DNA of 64,000 nucleotides from Natrinema ejinorense (GTDB lineage Archaea; Halobacteriota; Halobacteria; Halobacteriales; Natrialbaceae), in NCBI RefSeq assembly GCF_002494345.1, contig NZ_NXNI01000001.1, positions 3,348,001-3,412,000 on the forward strand. Reading direction: 5' to 3'. A program made the position numbers and the translations under genes. Positions 34,113 through 45,307 of the stretch are shown here, in pieces (within the stretch, counting starts at the first letter, position 1; each line of letters begins with the position of its first letter). The notes beneath the pieces were generated by a model, which saw only the letters and a list, made by a program, of their open reading frames with translations, did no database searches and was not told the DNA's origin.

Positions 34113-34264
34113 TCCCGAGTTGCGACCGTTCCGTGCCCACGACGGCCGCGCCGCTCGCTCACGCACTGACAGGACTCGAGGGAGCGGTCCCGTCGGGCAG
34201 GAACGGCCACGTCCGCGTCCGTTCGTTCGCAGCTTTTTCGATGGTCCGCCGTCTCTAGACGAGT

Positions 34265-34972
34265 ATGAGCGACTTCGACAAGGAAGCCGAGCGCGAGAAA
34301 CTTCGCGAGAAGTACGAGCAGGACAAAGAAGAGCGCAAGGCAACCCAGCGGATGAGCGACTTGCTGCTCAAGGGCGCGACGATGACCAACGCCCACTGTG
34401 GGACCTGCGGTGATCCCCTCTTTCAGGAGAACGGAACCACCTTCTGTCCCAGCTGTCACGGAAACCCCGACGCCGTCCAGGGGACGGATCTCGAGGCCCA
34501 GCCGGCCGTAGAGGAGGAAACCGACGGGAATACCCGGGCCGATACCGGCGGCGACGGCCCTGCGCCGACGAACGGGGCGACGACCGACCCTGGCGACGGA
34601 GACTCCAGTTCGGCCCCATCCGAGACGGCTCCCGCCACCGACGCACCCTCGGCGGGCCGTCAACGCGACGAGCAGCGGCGTCAGGAGCCACGAACCGACG
34701 CGACCACGCCGGCAACCGACCCACAGTCGTCAGCCAGTCCGTCGTCGCCCAAACCGGAGCAGCCGACACCGTCACAACCCGCCGTGCCCGCGTCCGATCG
34801 GAACCGCTCGGTCCACTCCGGCGACGGCGACCTCGAGGCCGCGCACGACGCCCTCGTTCGATCCCTCGAGAAATTCGCCGAGAAGGCCGCTGCGACTGAC
34901 GACCCCCGCTACGCGAAGGAGTGTCTCGAGGCGGCTCGCGAGGCCGGCGAGACGCTGACGACGCTCCGGTAA
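34265..34972 (+). CDS. Sjogren's/scleroderma autoantigen 1-type zinc-ribbon protein
   Basis: The protein has 235 residues. Residues 1-65 hold the conserved SSSCA1/ZNRD2-like domain: helix RMSDLLLKGATMTNAHC, then a zinc ribbon CGTCG...CPSCHG. The middle (about 70-185) is a low-complexity, Asp/Thr/Pro-rich disordered linker. The C-terminal 45 residues form a helix-rich part (AHDALVRSLEKFAEKAAA). Archaeal function is unknown; zinc binding is expected. The linker length is unusual for the family. Confidence 0.86.
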   Translation: MSDFDKEAEREKLREKYEQDKEERKATQRMSDLLLKGATMTNAHCGTCGDPLFQENGTTFCPSCHGNPDAVQGTDLEAQPAVEEETDGNTRADTGGDGPAPTNGATTDPGDGDSSSAPSETAPATDAPSAGRQRDEQRRQEPRTDATTPATDPQSSASPSSPKPEQPTPSQPAVPASDRNRSVHSGDGDLEAAHDALVRSLEKFAEKAAATDDPRYAKECLEAAREAGETLTTLR

Positions 34973-35235
34973 CGGATCTCGGAACCTCGGTGTGCTGATC
35001 AGCGTCCGTCTACCAGTTGCGTCTCTGGTGCCCGTACCGATTATCTCATAATGATAATTGAAATACTAGAACGCGACCATCAGAAGATATATATCCGTTG
35101 ATATTATACGAGGGAACGAAATTCACCGGGCAGAGTCGGAGGCCCCTCCATCCGTCAGCGATCCAAATTCCGTCGGTATTCGTCCTCCGCGCCATCGCCC
35201 ACCAAACACCACTCGCATCCCTCGAGAACCCACCC

Positions 35236-36093
35236 ATGGCACTTGGATTCGTCGTCTTGGTTACGGTGTTCGTCGTCTGTATCGCCCTCGTCGGGACCTG
35301 TACGGCCTGTCTCGACCGAGCTACCGTCGACCGGACGGCGGCCGAGTTCGATCACCGGCTGTTCGAAATCGCGCCATACCTCGGCATAACGGCACTGTTC
35401 TTCCTGGCAAAGCGGGCGACACACGGCCACAGCTTGCGAATCTCTCGGACGCTCGATTGGGATCTCACCGCGGCGATCTACGGTATCGAAGGCGAGTTCG
35501 TGGCGTCGCTCCAGGCGTTCGTCCCCCAGGCGACGCTGGAGTTTTTCTCGGTGATGTACATGTTCGGATTCCCATACCTGCTGGTGACTGCGCCGATCCT
35601 CTACTTCCTGTTGCCGTCCCAGCGTCACCTCAAGGAACTGCTCATCGCCTACCTCTTGAACTACCTGATCGGCACGCTTTGTTACACGCTGTTTATCGTG
35701 TATGGTCCGCGGAACCACCTCGCGTCCGTCGACGGACTGATGTACAGCTTCTACCCGCAGACGCAGGAAATGACGGCGGCGGTGTCGGCGAACACGAACG
35801 TGTTTCCGTCGCTCCATACGTCGCTGGCCGTCGTCGTCTTCCTGTTCGCCTGGCGATCGCGCAGTGACTACCCTCGATGGTTCCCGATCGCGTCGTTCGT
35901 CGCTGGCTGTGTCGTCTTCTCGACGATGTATCTCGGGATCCACTGGGCTATCGACGTCCTGGCGGGCATCGCCCTCGCCATCGTGAGCGTCCTCGGGGCT
36001 GACCGCCTCGTCGACCGTGCGGAGGGTGACAGCGATCGCGTTCCGGTTTCGGACGATCGCGAGACGGGTATCGCGTCCGAAACGAACGACTGA
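35236..36093 (+). CDS. PAP2-superfamily membrane phosphatase/transferase (AUR1-like)
   Basis: The protein has 285 residues with about six membrane helices; the first (GFVVLVTVFVVCIALVG) begins just after the start at 35236. PAP2 motifs are visible as PSLHTSLAVVV (conserved His) and YLGIHWAIDVLAGI (His-x3-Asp). The longer version with YGPRNHLASVDG and the C-terminal position of both motifs resembles AUR1/inositolphosphotransferase-type members. It probably acts on lipid phosphates or transfers head groups at the membrane. Substrate is unknown. Confidence 0.87.
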   Translation: MALGFVVLVTVFVVCIALVGTCTACLDRATVDRTAAEFDHRLFEIAPYLGITALFFLAKRATHGHSLRISRTLDWDLTAAIYGIEGEFVASLQAFVPQATLEFFSVMYMFGFPYLLVTAPILYFLLPSQRHLKELLIAYLLNYLIGTLCYTLFIVYGPRNHLASVDGLMYSFYPQTQEMTAAVSANTNVFPSLHTSLAVVVFLFAWRSRSDYPRWFPIASFVAGCVVFSTMYLGIHWAIDVLAGIALAIVSVLGADRLVDRAEGDSDRVPVSDDRETGIASETND

Positions 36094-36160
36094 GCCGTGA
36101 TCCCGTTCACCCGAAACCACCGCGGCCGACGACGACGCTCCCGACCGATCGCTCACCGGG

Positions 36161-38617
36161 TCAGCCCGTGTAGTCGCTCCCGATGACCTCCCGAATCCGC
36201 TCTGCCGTTACCGTCCCGACGCCGTCCGCTTCCTGTAACTCGTCTTCCGTCGCGATCATCACCGCCTCGACGGTGCCGAACTCCTCGAGCAGCGACCGGG
36301 CCGTGACGGGGCCGATTTCGGCGATCGAGGCGACGACGTACTCCTGCTGTTCGCTCAAGGTCTTGCTCCCTTTCTCGCCGTGGACCGAGACCTCGCGATC
36401 GGCGGTCTCCTGTTCCCGGCCGGCGATCACCGCCAGTAGTTCGGTCGTGTCGTCTTCGCCGTCCGTCCGCAGGACGCTCGCGCCGAAATCGACGGCCAGA
36501 CTCGAGAGCGCTCCCCGGACCGCGTTCGGGTGGACGTCCCGCTGTTCGTACAGTCCCTCGCCCTCGACGACGACGATCGGCCGCGAGTAGTGGCGGGCCA
36601 TCGCGCCGACCTGCTCGAAGACCGACCGGTCGCCCCCGACCAGCGAGTCGACGAAGTCCGCGACGGATTTCCGTTCGACGACGACCCGGTCCGAGAGGAC
36701 GTAGTCGCCGACGTCGAGGGTCTCGAGGCTGACCTCGTACGCTTCGCGTCGCGAGAGTTCGCGGGCGATGTTCGCGTCCATCTCCCGCTGGTCGGCGACG
36801 ACCGCAACGGTGTCGCCGTCGGCGTGTGGTTCGTGGGTCTCGACGTCCTCGATTTCGTCCGCCCCGTCTCGAATGTCCTGATTACTACCCGTTTCCGAGT
36901 TGCTTTCTTCGAATTCCTGCAGTCCCGGCCCCGCTGCAACCCCCTCGCTTCCGCTGGAGGAATCGCCGACGGCGTCGGTGTTTCCGTCGTTCCCGTCTAC
37001 TTTCACTCCGCCCTCGCCTGCCCCCTCGAAATCGGTCAGTGACTGCTGGGAATCGTCGAGTTCCTCGGCGATTTCGGGGGCCAGTCCCTTCAATTCGCGG
37101 AGTTCGTTTTCCATCTCCTTCTCGCGGCGACGCGAGATCCAGAAGTAGGCCTCGTCGCGGGTGTCCTCCGCCATGAGGACGACGACCCGCCCCTCGGTCT
37201 GGCGTCCGGTCCGCCCCTTCCGCTGGATCGAGCGGATCGCCGTCGGGACGGGTTCGTAGAAGAGCACGAGGTCGACCTCCGGCACGTCGAGCCCTTCTTC
37301 GGCCACCGAGGTGGAAACGAGCACCTCGAACTCGCCCGCGCGGAACTCGTCTAAGACCGCCTGTTGCTGGTTCTGGGTCATCCCGTCGGACCCTTCTCGG
37401 TCGCCCTGTCCGACGAACCGCTTCGCGTCGAAGCTCTCCGAGAGGAAGTCCGTCAGCGCCTCCGCCGTGTCGCGGGATTCCGTGAAGACGATCACGCGTT
37501 CGCCGCCCTCGAGTCCCAGCGTCTCGGCGAGCAGCATGCGGGCTTTGCTGTATTTGGGGTGGATCTCGTCGAAGCTCTCGGCCTTCCGCATGGCCTCGCG
37601 CACGCGTGGATCCGAAACCATCCGCTGGCTCGCTTTCGACGCTCCCGACGAGCGGGCCTGATTGCGCTGGCGCTCGAAGTACCGCCGCAACGCCTCGACG
37701 CTCTGGGTCTCGACCAGCGTGACGGCCTGCCGGAGCTTCATCACCTCGGCGTGGATCGACATCCCCTCGAACCCCTCCGACTGGTCGTTGTTGATCAGCT
37801 CCTGGAGCTCGGCCCGCATCCTGTTGAGATCCTTCTGGGACTGGTCGGGCTGGGTCGAGCTCGCGACCCCCAGCTCTTTGAGCTTCTCGAGGCGCTCTTT
37901 GATGACCTCGTTCAGGGCGTCCCGGATCTCGAGGACCTCCTCGGGGAGGTCGATGCGCTCCCACTCGACGTCGGTGTCGTGGGTGAACTCCTCGACGTCG
38001 GCGTCCTCCTCGGTCATCACCTCGACCTCGTCGATCCCGAGGTTCTCACAGACCTCGAGGATGGCCTCCTCGTCGCCGCCGGGGGAGGCCGACATCCCGG
38101 TCACGAGCGGTTGTCGGGCGTCGGCGTGGTAGCGCTCGGCGATGTAGTTGTAGGCGTAGTCGCCGGTCGCGCGGTGACACTCGTCGAAGGTGAGATGGGT
38201 CACGTCGGCGAGCGAGATCCGACTCCCGACGAGGTCGTTCTCGATCACCTGCGGCGTCGCCATCACGACCGTCGCTTGCTCCCACATCGCGGCGCGGTCG
38301 TCCGGGCTCACGTCGCCCGTAAAGACGACGATCTCCTCGTCGGGGATCTGCAGCGCTTCGCGGTAGAAGTCCGCGTGCTGCTGGGCGAGGGGTTTCGTCG
38401 GCGCGAGCATCAGCGATTTGCCGCCGACCTCCTTGAGCCGACGGGCCGTCACGAGCAGGCTCACCGTCGTCTTCCCCAGCCCGGTCGGGAGACAGACGAG
38501 CGTGTGGTGGTTCGCGGCTGTCCCGGCGAGTTTCAGCTGGTAGAGTCGGCGCTCTAAGAAGTCGGGCTCGAGGAGCGGATGCTCGATAGACGCGACGTCC
38601 TCGTCCGTCGTAGCCAT
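36161..38617 (-). CDS. hef: Hef-type helicase/nuclease (FANCM-XPF homologue)
   Basis: The protein has 818 residues. The helicase part (about 1-500) has PTGLGKTT (Walker A), the DECH box in TFDECHRATGDYAY, TGMSASPGG, and motif VI in QRKGRTGRQ. An acidic Gly/Ser/Asp linker (about 515-595) leads to the ERCC4 nuclease domain with GDYVLSDRVVVERKSVADFVD, where ERKxxxD is the metal-binding active site. A C-terminal helix-hairpin-helix pair ends with IGPVTARSLLEEFGTVEAV and VGTVTAERI. Hef processes stalled replication forks, and in haloarchaea it acts in crosslink and fork repair. All key residues look intact. Confidence 0.96.
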   Translation of the reverse strand: MATTDEDVASIEHPLLEPDFLERRLYQLKLAGTAANHHTLVCLPTGLGKTTVSLLVTARRLKEVGGKSLMLAPTKPLAQQHADFYREALQIPDEEIVVFTGDVSPDDRAAMWEQATVVMATPQVIENDLVGSRISLADVTHLTFDECHRATGDYAYNYIAERYHADARQPLVTGMSASPGGDEEAILEVCENLGIDEVEVMTEEDADVEEFTHDTDVEWERIDLPEEVLEIRDALNEVIKERLEKLKELGVASSTQPDQSQKDLNRMRAELQELINNDQSEGFEGMSIHAEVMKLRQAVTLVETQSVEALRRYFERQRNQARSSGASKASQRMVSDPRVREAMRKAESFDEIHPKYSKARMLLAETLGLEGGERVIVFTESRDTAEALTDFLSESFDAKRFVGQGDREGSDGMTQNQQQAVLDEFRAGEFEVLVSTSVAEEGLDVPEVDLVLFYEPVPTAIRSIQRKGRTGRQTEGRVVVLMAEDTRDEAYFWISRRREKEMENELRELKGLAPEIAEELDDSQQSLTDFEGAGEGGVKVDGNDGNTDAVGDSSSGSEGVAAGPGLQEFEESNSETGSNQDIRDGADEIEDVETHEPHADGDTVAVVADQREMDANIARELSRREAYEVSLETLDVGDYVLSDRVVVERKSVADFVDSLVGGDRSVFEQVGAMARHYSRPIVVVEGEGLYEQRDVHPNAVRGALSSLAVDFGASVLRTDGEDDTTELLAVIAGREQETADREVSVHGEKGSKTLSEQQEYVVASIAEIGPVTARSLLEEFGTVEAVMIATEDELQEADGVGTVTAERIREVIGSDYTG

Positions 38618-38889
38618 TACCGGCTGTTCACCGTCGCCGCGAATAAGGGTTCCCGTACCGCGGTGAAAGTAAACGAAGACGGCTCCGCCCTATGTCGATC
38701 TCGGATTGGCGGTCCGATTCCGTCGTCGACACGACCGATACGGGGCTCCAGATCGGTAGCTGTACTTGCCACCCCTGCTACCGCCGTTTGGTGCCCACCA
38801 ACTGCCGATCCAGAGCGGCCGATCGCCGGTCGTCGTCCGCCAAAATCGGCTGGGGGTTCTTCCATCAGTTCAGCCTCGAATGAGACGCA

Positions 38890-39765
<876 letters not shown>

Positions 39766-39869
39766 CTCCTCCTCCGGCACGGCTCGTTCCCACCCGCCGC
39801 CGTCGGCCGGGTCCGTAGTCGAGCCCGCACGTGACCACATTATAACCCCGCCGGTGACGTAGGACGCGT

Positions 39870-40370
39870 ATGGCGTTCCGATCGATCACCCACCGCCTCC
39901 CGAACGGCGGCTCGATCCTCACCGCGATCGGCTTCGTCCTGCTGGTCAACATCGTCGGCGCGGCTCCCAGCGTGTTCTCCTCGCCCGACACGCCGTGGTT
40001 CCGCGCCCTCGAGAAGCCGGGCTTTTACCCGCCTACGATCGCGTTCCCGATCGTCTGGACGCTGCTGTTTACCCTGCTCGGCATCGCGCTGTGGCTCGTC
40101 TGGCGCAGCGAGGCCGACGGCCGCCGCCTCGCGCTTGGGCTGTTCGCCGCCCAGATGCTGTTCAACGTCGCCTGGACGCCCGCCTTCTTCGCGCTCGAGG
40201 CCCCGCTCGTCGCGCTGGGGATCATCCTCGTCCTCTGGGGGCTCGTCGTCGGCACGATCCTCGCCTTCCGACGGGTCGACCGCCGCGCCGCGGCGTTGCT
40301 GGTCCCGTATCTCGTGTGGGTGACCTTTGCGGCCGTGCTCAATTTCGAACTCTGGCGGCTGAACGCGTGA
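39870..40370 (+). CDS. TspO/MBR family membrane protein
   Basis: The protein has 166 residues and five membrane helices. Family motifs are EKPGFYPPTIAFPIVWTLLF (the W-x-PP-like loop), AAQMLFNVAWTPAFFALEAPL, and the C-terminal VPYLVWVTFAAVLNFELWRLN. TspO proteins bind tetrapyrroles and carotenoids and respond to light or stress. In haloarchaea it may influence carotenoid or haem handling. Neighbours give no further clue. Confidence 0.93.
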   Translation: MAFRSITHRLPNGGSILTAIGFVLLVNIVGAAPSVFSSPDTPWFRALEKPGFYPPTIAFPIVWTLLFTLLGIALWLVWRSEADGRRLALGLFAAQMLFNVAWTPAFFALEAPLVALGIILVLWGLVVGTILAFRRVDRRAAALLVPYLVWVTFAAVLNFELWRLNA

Positions 40371-40481
40371 TACGGTTTGCTGTCCCGATGTCCCGGTGGG
40401 ACCGGCAGGGCGGTCCCGGTCCCACCGGCACTGACGGACAGGAGACCGTCTGAGAGCCGTCGATCACACGTCGGCGCTCGA

Positions 40482-41744
40482 TTACTGCTCGGACAGTTCG
40501 GGCAGCCACCACGTCAGGACGACCGCGACGGCGACGAACCCGGCCAGTACGAGATACGCCTCGTCGAAGTAGCCCCGATCCGCGAGCGCGCCGAACAACA
40601 CCGGACTGAGCGCGCCGATCGTCATGTAGACGGTCCGCAGGAAGCCAAGCCCCGTCCCCTGCATGTCCGCCGGAAACGCCGCGGTCAGGTACGGCAGCGT
40701 GATCGTCCCGTAGCCGAGGATGCTCGAGAGGAAGACGGTACCGACGGCGATCGGCCAGAACCCCTCGAGGAAGGGGAGCGCGACCAGCGAGCAGACGACG
40801 ACGCCCAGGACGGGCGGTAGCGACGTTCGGATGCCGAATCGGTCGTAGAGCCGGCCGGTCAACGGCTGGACGACGATCCCCATCGCGAAGAACGTGCTGA
40901 ACAGGCCGGTGGCAACGCCCTGTGGAACGTCCTTGATCTCGATCAGATAGGTCGGATAGAACCCCGTAAACGCCTGCCAGACGCAGTAGGTCAGGATCTG
41001 GATCGCGGTCACGGTGACGATCTCGGGCCGGCGCAGCTCCGAGCCGACGTAGCGGACCGTCTCGAGGCCCACGCTGTCGACGGCGCTTTCCGCACTCGAG
41101 GTGCGTTCGGGGACGACGAGCCGGAGGCCGACCGCGACGACGGCGAACGCCGGGACGACGAGGCCGAAGCCGTACTGCCAGGCGAACGCCGACGCGATCC
41201 CGCCGGCCGCGAGCGGCAGGAGGGTGTTGCCGGCCTGGCCGGCGGCCATGGTCACGCCGATCGCGGTGCCGTCGTTGTCGGGATAGATGTCGGACAGCGT
41301 CGTGAACCGGGCGACGCCGTACAGCGCCGTCCCGAAGCCGAAGGCGGCGGTTGCGAGATACACCACCGGCGCGGAGTCGGCGATGGCGACGAGTCCGAGC
41401 GTTACCGCGGAGATCGCCGTACTCGCGACGAGGACGTTCCCCTCGCCGAACCGATCGGCGAGCAATCCACCGGGGAGTTGCCCCAGTGCATAGCAAAGCC
41501 AGAGCGCGGTCAACAGGAAGCCGGCCGTCGTCAGATCGAGCCCGTAGGCCCGCCGCAGATGGGGAAGGAGTACCGGGTACGCGAGTCGAACGCCGATCGA
41601 GAGGAACCAGCCGGCCGCGACGGCCACCAGAATCTCGCTGCGGCCGTCCGCCAGGACGGCCCGCACGGTCGCCAGCCGATCCCTCGTTTCCAGCAGTGAC
41701 ACGGTCGGATTCCTCACTTCGCCGGCGACGGCCTTGAGCAGCAC
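40482..41744 (-). CDS. Major facilitator superfamily transporter
   Basis: The protein has 420 residues with 12 hydrophobic segments. The MFS loop 2-3 motif is seen as LPGGLLADRFGEGNV, and the pattern repeats in the second half as LTGRLYDRFGIRTSL. About 40 residues precede the first helix. Solute cannot be deduced; the general form is near oxalate/formate or CynX-like exchangers and sugar-phosphate-like MFS members. It stands alone on the minus strand, convergent with tspO. Confidence 0.9.
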   Translation of the reverse strand: MLLKAVAGEVRNPTVSLLETRDRLATVRAVLADGRSEILVAVAAGWFLSIGVRLAYPVLLPHLRRAYGLDLTTAGFLLTALWLCYALGQLPGGLLADRFGEGNVLVASTAISAVTLGLVAIADSAPVVYLATAAFGFGTALYGVARFTTLSDIYPDNDGTAIGVTMAAGQAGNTLLPLAAGGIASAFAWQYGFGLVVPAFAVVAVGLRLVVPERTSSAESAVDSVGLETVRYVGSELRRPEIVTVTAIQILTYCVWQAFTGFYPTYLIEIKDVPQGVATGLFSTFFAMGIVVQPLTGRLYDRFGIRTSLPPVLGVVVCSLVALPFLEGFWPIAVGTVFLSSILGYGTITLPYLTAAFPADMQGTGLGFLRTVYMTIGALSPVLFGALADRGYFDEAYLVLAGFVAVAVVLTWWLPELSEQ

Positions 41745-41828
41745 AGAACGGTACGGGTTTGCCGATATCGGAACCGATCGGCGCGTCGCACGCGGTGTCG
41801 TCGCGAGCGTGACCCGCTCGAGTTCGGC

Positions 41829-42413
41829 TTACACCGGGCCGAACTCGAGGACGAGATACGCCAGACAGCCGGCGTAGATCGGGATCGTCAGGTTGTCGTC
41901 GATGATGTAGGTGCGGATCTCGAGGGTGACGCCGTCGGCGATCGTCGCTCCGAGGGCGGCGATCAGCGCGACCACGATCGGGAGGAACGGAATCGCGATC
42001 ACCGTCGAGACGAGGAACATCGTCCCGAGCACTTTCGGCGGCTTGATCCGCTGGAGGGAGTCGTCCGAGACCGCACCGCTGATCGGGTCACCGAGTGCGA
42101 GCATCAACATCGCGGGGAGCGCGATCCGGGGCTCGAACGCGACCACGACGGCGGCCATACTGATCAGGTATAACGCGTACGCGGCGGGGTTGTCCTGCTC
42201 GTACTCCCGTGTGAGCACGTCGTAGAGTCGCCAGTCGAGTCCGACCCGGAGCCGAAGGAACTCGAGGACGAGCGCGCCGGCCGCGAGGACGACCATGAGG
42301 ACCCGAAACCGAGGCCACGTCAACCCGAGTTCGAGATAGTCGGCGAGCAGATAGAGGGCGACCAGTCCCGAGCCACTGGCGTGGACGAGTCGCCGTTTTA
42401 GTTCGTCGGCCAT
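41829..42413 (-). CDS. CTP-dependent polyprenol/dolichol kinase-like membrane protein
   Basis: The protein has 194 residues with about six membrane segments. It begins LKRRLVHASGSGLVALYLLAD, carries LMLALGDPISGAVSDDS in the middle, and has GATIADGVTLEI near the end. These segments match the SEC59/dolichol kinase and phosphatidate cytidylyltransferase-like family of archaea. It probably phosphorylates a polyprenol or diacylglycerol-like lipid for glycan or lipid synthesis. Confidence 0.84.
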   Translation of the reverse strand: MADELKRRLVHASGSGLVALYLLADYLELGLTWPRFRVLMVVLAAGALVLEFLRLRVGLDWRLYDVLTREYEQDNPAAYALYLISMAAVVVAFEPRIALPAMLMLALGDPISGAVSDDSLQRIKPPKVLGTMFLVSTVIAIPFLPIVVALIAALGATIADGVTLEIRTYIIDDNLTIPIYAGCLAYLVLEFGPV

Positions 42414-42681
42414 CGTATCGTGACTTGAGAGAGATGACCTTCAGTCCGTCGGTTAGTTCTCTCGATCACTATATATTATCCAACGGAATGAACGAAAACG
42501 GGTGGTGATCATCCGATAGTGATCGTGGCCGTCCGGCCCTGGATCGATGGACGAGCGTGCTGACGGCGCGTCGTTCTGTCCCGCTGTTCGGTTCAAGCGG
42601 GATCCGATGACTCTCTCGCGATCCATCTCGGTGGCACCGAACGCGACTCTCTCCCGTCGCAATAGAGCCGCCCTCGCTCGC

Positions 42682-44460
42682 TTATTCCTCGAGGTCGTCG
42701 AACGCGAGGTCGCCGGCGCGAATCGCCGACAGCGTCTCGGGCAGGTCGTCGATCGCCAGTCGCTTCTGGTCGGTCGAGTCGCGTTCGCGGACCGTGACGC
42801 CGCCCTCGTCCTGCTCGATGCTCTCGTAATCGACCGTCACGCAAAACGGCGTGCCGACCTCGTCCTGGCGGCGGTAGCGGCGGCCGATGTTCCCCGACTC
42901 GTCGTAGGTGACCGACAGCCCCGCGTCGCGCAGGGCCGCGGCGATGGCCGTCGCTTCGGACTCGAGTTCGTCGTCGTTCTGTAAGGGGAAGACGCCGACG
43001 AAGGTCGGTGCGACCTCCGGATCGAGTTCGAGGAAGGTCCGTTCCTCGCCGTCGACCTCGTCCTCGTGGTAGGCGTGGTGGAGGACGGTGTAGACGGTCC
43101 GATCCACGCCGAAGGAGGGTTCGACGACGTGGGGCGTGACGTGTTCGCCGGCCTCCGTCTGCTCCTCGACCGCGAAGCCGGTTTTCTCGACCGGGATCTC
43201 GTGGCTCTCGCCCTCGAGGTCGATCGCGACGGCGTCCCCATCGAACGCGGAGCGGTCGCGGGCCGCGAGGGCCTCGAGCTTCTCGACCACTGCTTGCGCG
43301 TCGCCGCCGAACTCGGGGCCGAGGTAGCTCATCTCGGGGTCGACGGTGGCGCGCTCGACGGTCTTGGGTTCGTCGTACTGCTTGAAGACGGTAAATCGGT
43401 CGCCGGAGTGCTCGGCGTGTTTCGAGAGGTCGTAGTTCCCCCGATGGGCGAAGCCGGCCATCTCGATCCAGTTGCCGTCGATCTCGCTTTCGGCGTCCCA
43501 GCAGTCGCTGGCGTAGTGGGCCCGCTCGCCCGCGAGGTGCTGGCGGTAGCGGAACCGATCCATGTCGACGCCGACCGCCTCGTACCACGGCTTCGCGACG
43601 CCGAGGAAGTAGGCGACCCACGGGTCCGTGATAATGCCCTCCGCGACTGCCTCGCCGATCGTCGTCCGGAATTCGTCGCCGTCTTCGGCGTTCTGTTCGC
43701 TGGCCGGGTAGAGCGTGACTTCGACGTCTTCGACATCGGAGAGGTCAGGCTCGTCGGCCTCGGGGTCGATGAAGTACTCGAGTTCGGCCTGCGTGAACTC
43801 GCGGGTGCGGATGATCGACCGCCGGGGGCTGATCTCGTTGCGGTAGGCACGACCGATCTGGGTCACGCCGAAGGGGAGCTGATTGCGCGCGTACTCCTTG
43901 AGCCGCGGGAACTCGACGAAAATTCCCTGTGCCGTCTCGGGGCGCAGGTAGCCGGGGTCGGAGTCGCCGGGGCCGATGTTCGTCGCGAACATGAGGTTGA
44001 ACGCGTCGACGGCCTGGCCCGCCAGCCCCGCACCACAGGAGGGACAGACGAGTTCGTACTCGGCGATGACGTCTTCGACCTCGGGAATGGGGAGGCTCTC
44101 GGCGTCCTCGTAGTCGGTGTTGTCCTCGACGACGTGGTCCGCACGGTGGCTCTCACCGCAGTCGGGACATTCGACGAGCATGTCGTCGAAGCCGTCCAGA
44201 TGGCCCGAAGCCTCGAAGACTGGTTCGGGCATGATCGTCGGCGCGTCGATCTCCATGTTCCCCTCCGCGACCGCGAACCGGTCGCGCCAGGCGTCCTCGA
44301 CGTTGCCCTTCAGCGCCGCGCCTTGGGGACCGAACGTGTAGAAGCCACCGACGCCGCCGTACGCCCCCGAGGACTGGAAGAAGTAGCCCCGTCGTTTGGC
44401 CAGTTCGACCAGTTTCTCGCTCGTCGATTCCGCCGCGCTCGCGTGTTCTTGCTCACTCAT
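42682..44460 (-). CDS. glyS: Glycyl-tRNA synthetase
   Basis: This class II synthetase has 592 residues, of the archaeal/eukaryotic alpha2 type. The N-terminal core begins with KLVELAKRRGYFFQSSGAYGGVGGFYTFGPQG, split here as residues 16-47. Class II motif 2 is in YRNEISPRRSIIRTREFTQAE. A Cys-rich insertion (CPDCGESH ... CPSCGAG) binds zinc. The C-terminal anticodon-binding domain includes PFCVTVDYESIEQ and VTVRERDSTDQ, then LAIDDLPE. It charges tRNA-Gly. Its start overlaps the stop of the upstream CBS-domain gene by eight bases, so the two are probably co-transcribed. Confidence 0.97.
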   Translation of the reverse strand: MSEQEHASAAESTSEKLVELAKRRGYFFQSSGAYGGVGGFYTFGPQGAALKGNVEDAWRDRFAVAEGNMEIDAPTIMPEPVFEASGHLDGFDDMLVECPDCGESHRADHVVEDNTDYEDAESLPIPEVEDVIAEYELVCPSCGAGLAGQAVDAFNLMFATNIGPGDSDPGYLRPETAQGIFVEFPRLKEYARNQLPFGVTQIGRAYRNEISPRRSIIRTREFTQAELEYFIDPEADEPDLSDVEDVEVTLYPASEQNAEDGDEFRTTIGEAVAEGIITDPWVAYFLGVAKPWYEAVGVDMDRFRYRQHLAGERAHYASDCWDAESEIDGNWIEMAGFAHRGNYDLSKHAEHSGDRFTVFKQYDEPKTVERATVDPEMSYLGPEFGGDAQAVVEKLEALAARDRSAFDGDAVAIDLEGESHEIPVEKTGFAVEEQTEAGEHVTPHVVEPSFGVDRTVYTVLHHAYHEDEVDGEERTFLELDPEVAPTFVGVFPLQNDDELESEATAIAAALRDAGLSVTYDESGNIGRRYRRQDEVGTPFCVTVDYESIEQDEGGVTVRERDSTDQKRLAIDDLPETLSAIRAGDLAFDDLEE

Positions 44461-45307
44461 AGAGTGCCTCCAGGAGATCGACGTCGCGGACGATGCCGAC
44501 GAGGTCTTCGCCCGCGACCAGCGGAATCTGTTCGATGTCGTTGGTGATCATCCGCTGTGCGGCTTCTTTGACCGACGTCTGGCCCGACACCGTCACGACG
44601 TCGTCGCTCATGAACTCCCGGACCGGTCCCGCGGGGATCTCGATGTCCCGCGTGGGGAGATAGCGACTGCCGACCGCCTTGATACCCTCCCAGGACCACT
44701 CGTCGTCCTGGTCGCCAAAGTTGTCCCCCGTCTCCTCTTCGCCCTCGACGATCCGGGCGACCTCGAGGATGTCGACCTCGGTAAGAACGCCGCTCATCCG
44801 GCCGTCGTCGTCGAGCGCGACGGTGTAGGGGACGTTCGCGTAGGAGAGTTCCCGTTCGGCGACGGGCAGCGGCGCACCCTCGTAGCTCGTGTTCACGCTT
44901 TCGCTCGCGTAGGTCTCGACGACGCCCTCGGTCTCCTGGTCGCCCGACGCGATCGCGTGGATAACGTCGGTGACGGTGACGATCCCCTCGAACTCGCCGT
45001 CGACCACGGGTACTCGTCGCGCACCGTCTTCGACCATCGTTCGCGCGACCTCCTCGAGCGCGGTCCCGGCGGTGGTCGTCGGGACGTCCTCCTCCATCAG
45101 CATGACGAGCTGGTCCTCGTCGGGCTGATCGATGAGCGTCTCTCGGGAGATCAGTCCCCGGTACTCGGGCCCGTTGTCGGTCTGTTTGACGACCGGAACG
45201 GACGAGAACGACTGTTCTTGCAGGTACTCGAGGACATCCGAGCGGGTCCCCGGCAGATCGGCGGTCACCACGTCTTCACGGGGCGTCATCGCGTCGGCTA
45301 CGTTCAT
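44453..45307 (-). CDS. Four-CBS-domain protein
   Basis: The protein has 284 residues and consists of four CBS motifs (about 1-60, 67-125, 145-190 and 220-280). Typical strands are ADAMTPREDVVTAD, FEGIVTVTDVIHAI, MSGVLTEVDILEVA and LVGIVRDVDLLEAL. CBS pairs bind adenosine nucleotides or AdoMet and act as energy or redox sensors. The gene overlaps glyS by eight bases. The pairing may link charging capacity with cell energy, but this is inference. Confidence 0.9.
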   Translation of the reverse strand: MNVADAMTPREDVVTADLPGTRSDVLEYLQEQSFSSVPVVKQTDNGPEYRGLISRETLIDQPDEDQLVMLMEEDVPTTTAGTALEEVARTMVEDGARRVPVVDGEFEGIVTVTDVIHAIASGDQETEGVVETYASESVNTSYEGAPLPVAERELSYANVPYTVALDDDGRMSGVLTEVDILEVARIVEGEEETGDNFGDQDDEWSWEGIKAVGSRYLPTRDIEIPAGPVREFMSDDVVTVSGQTSVKEAAQRMITNDIEQIPLVAGEDLVGIVRDVDLLEALYE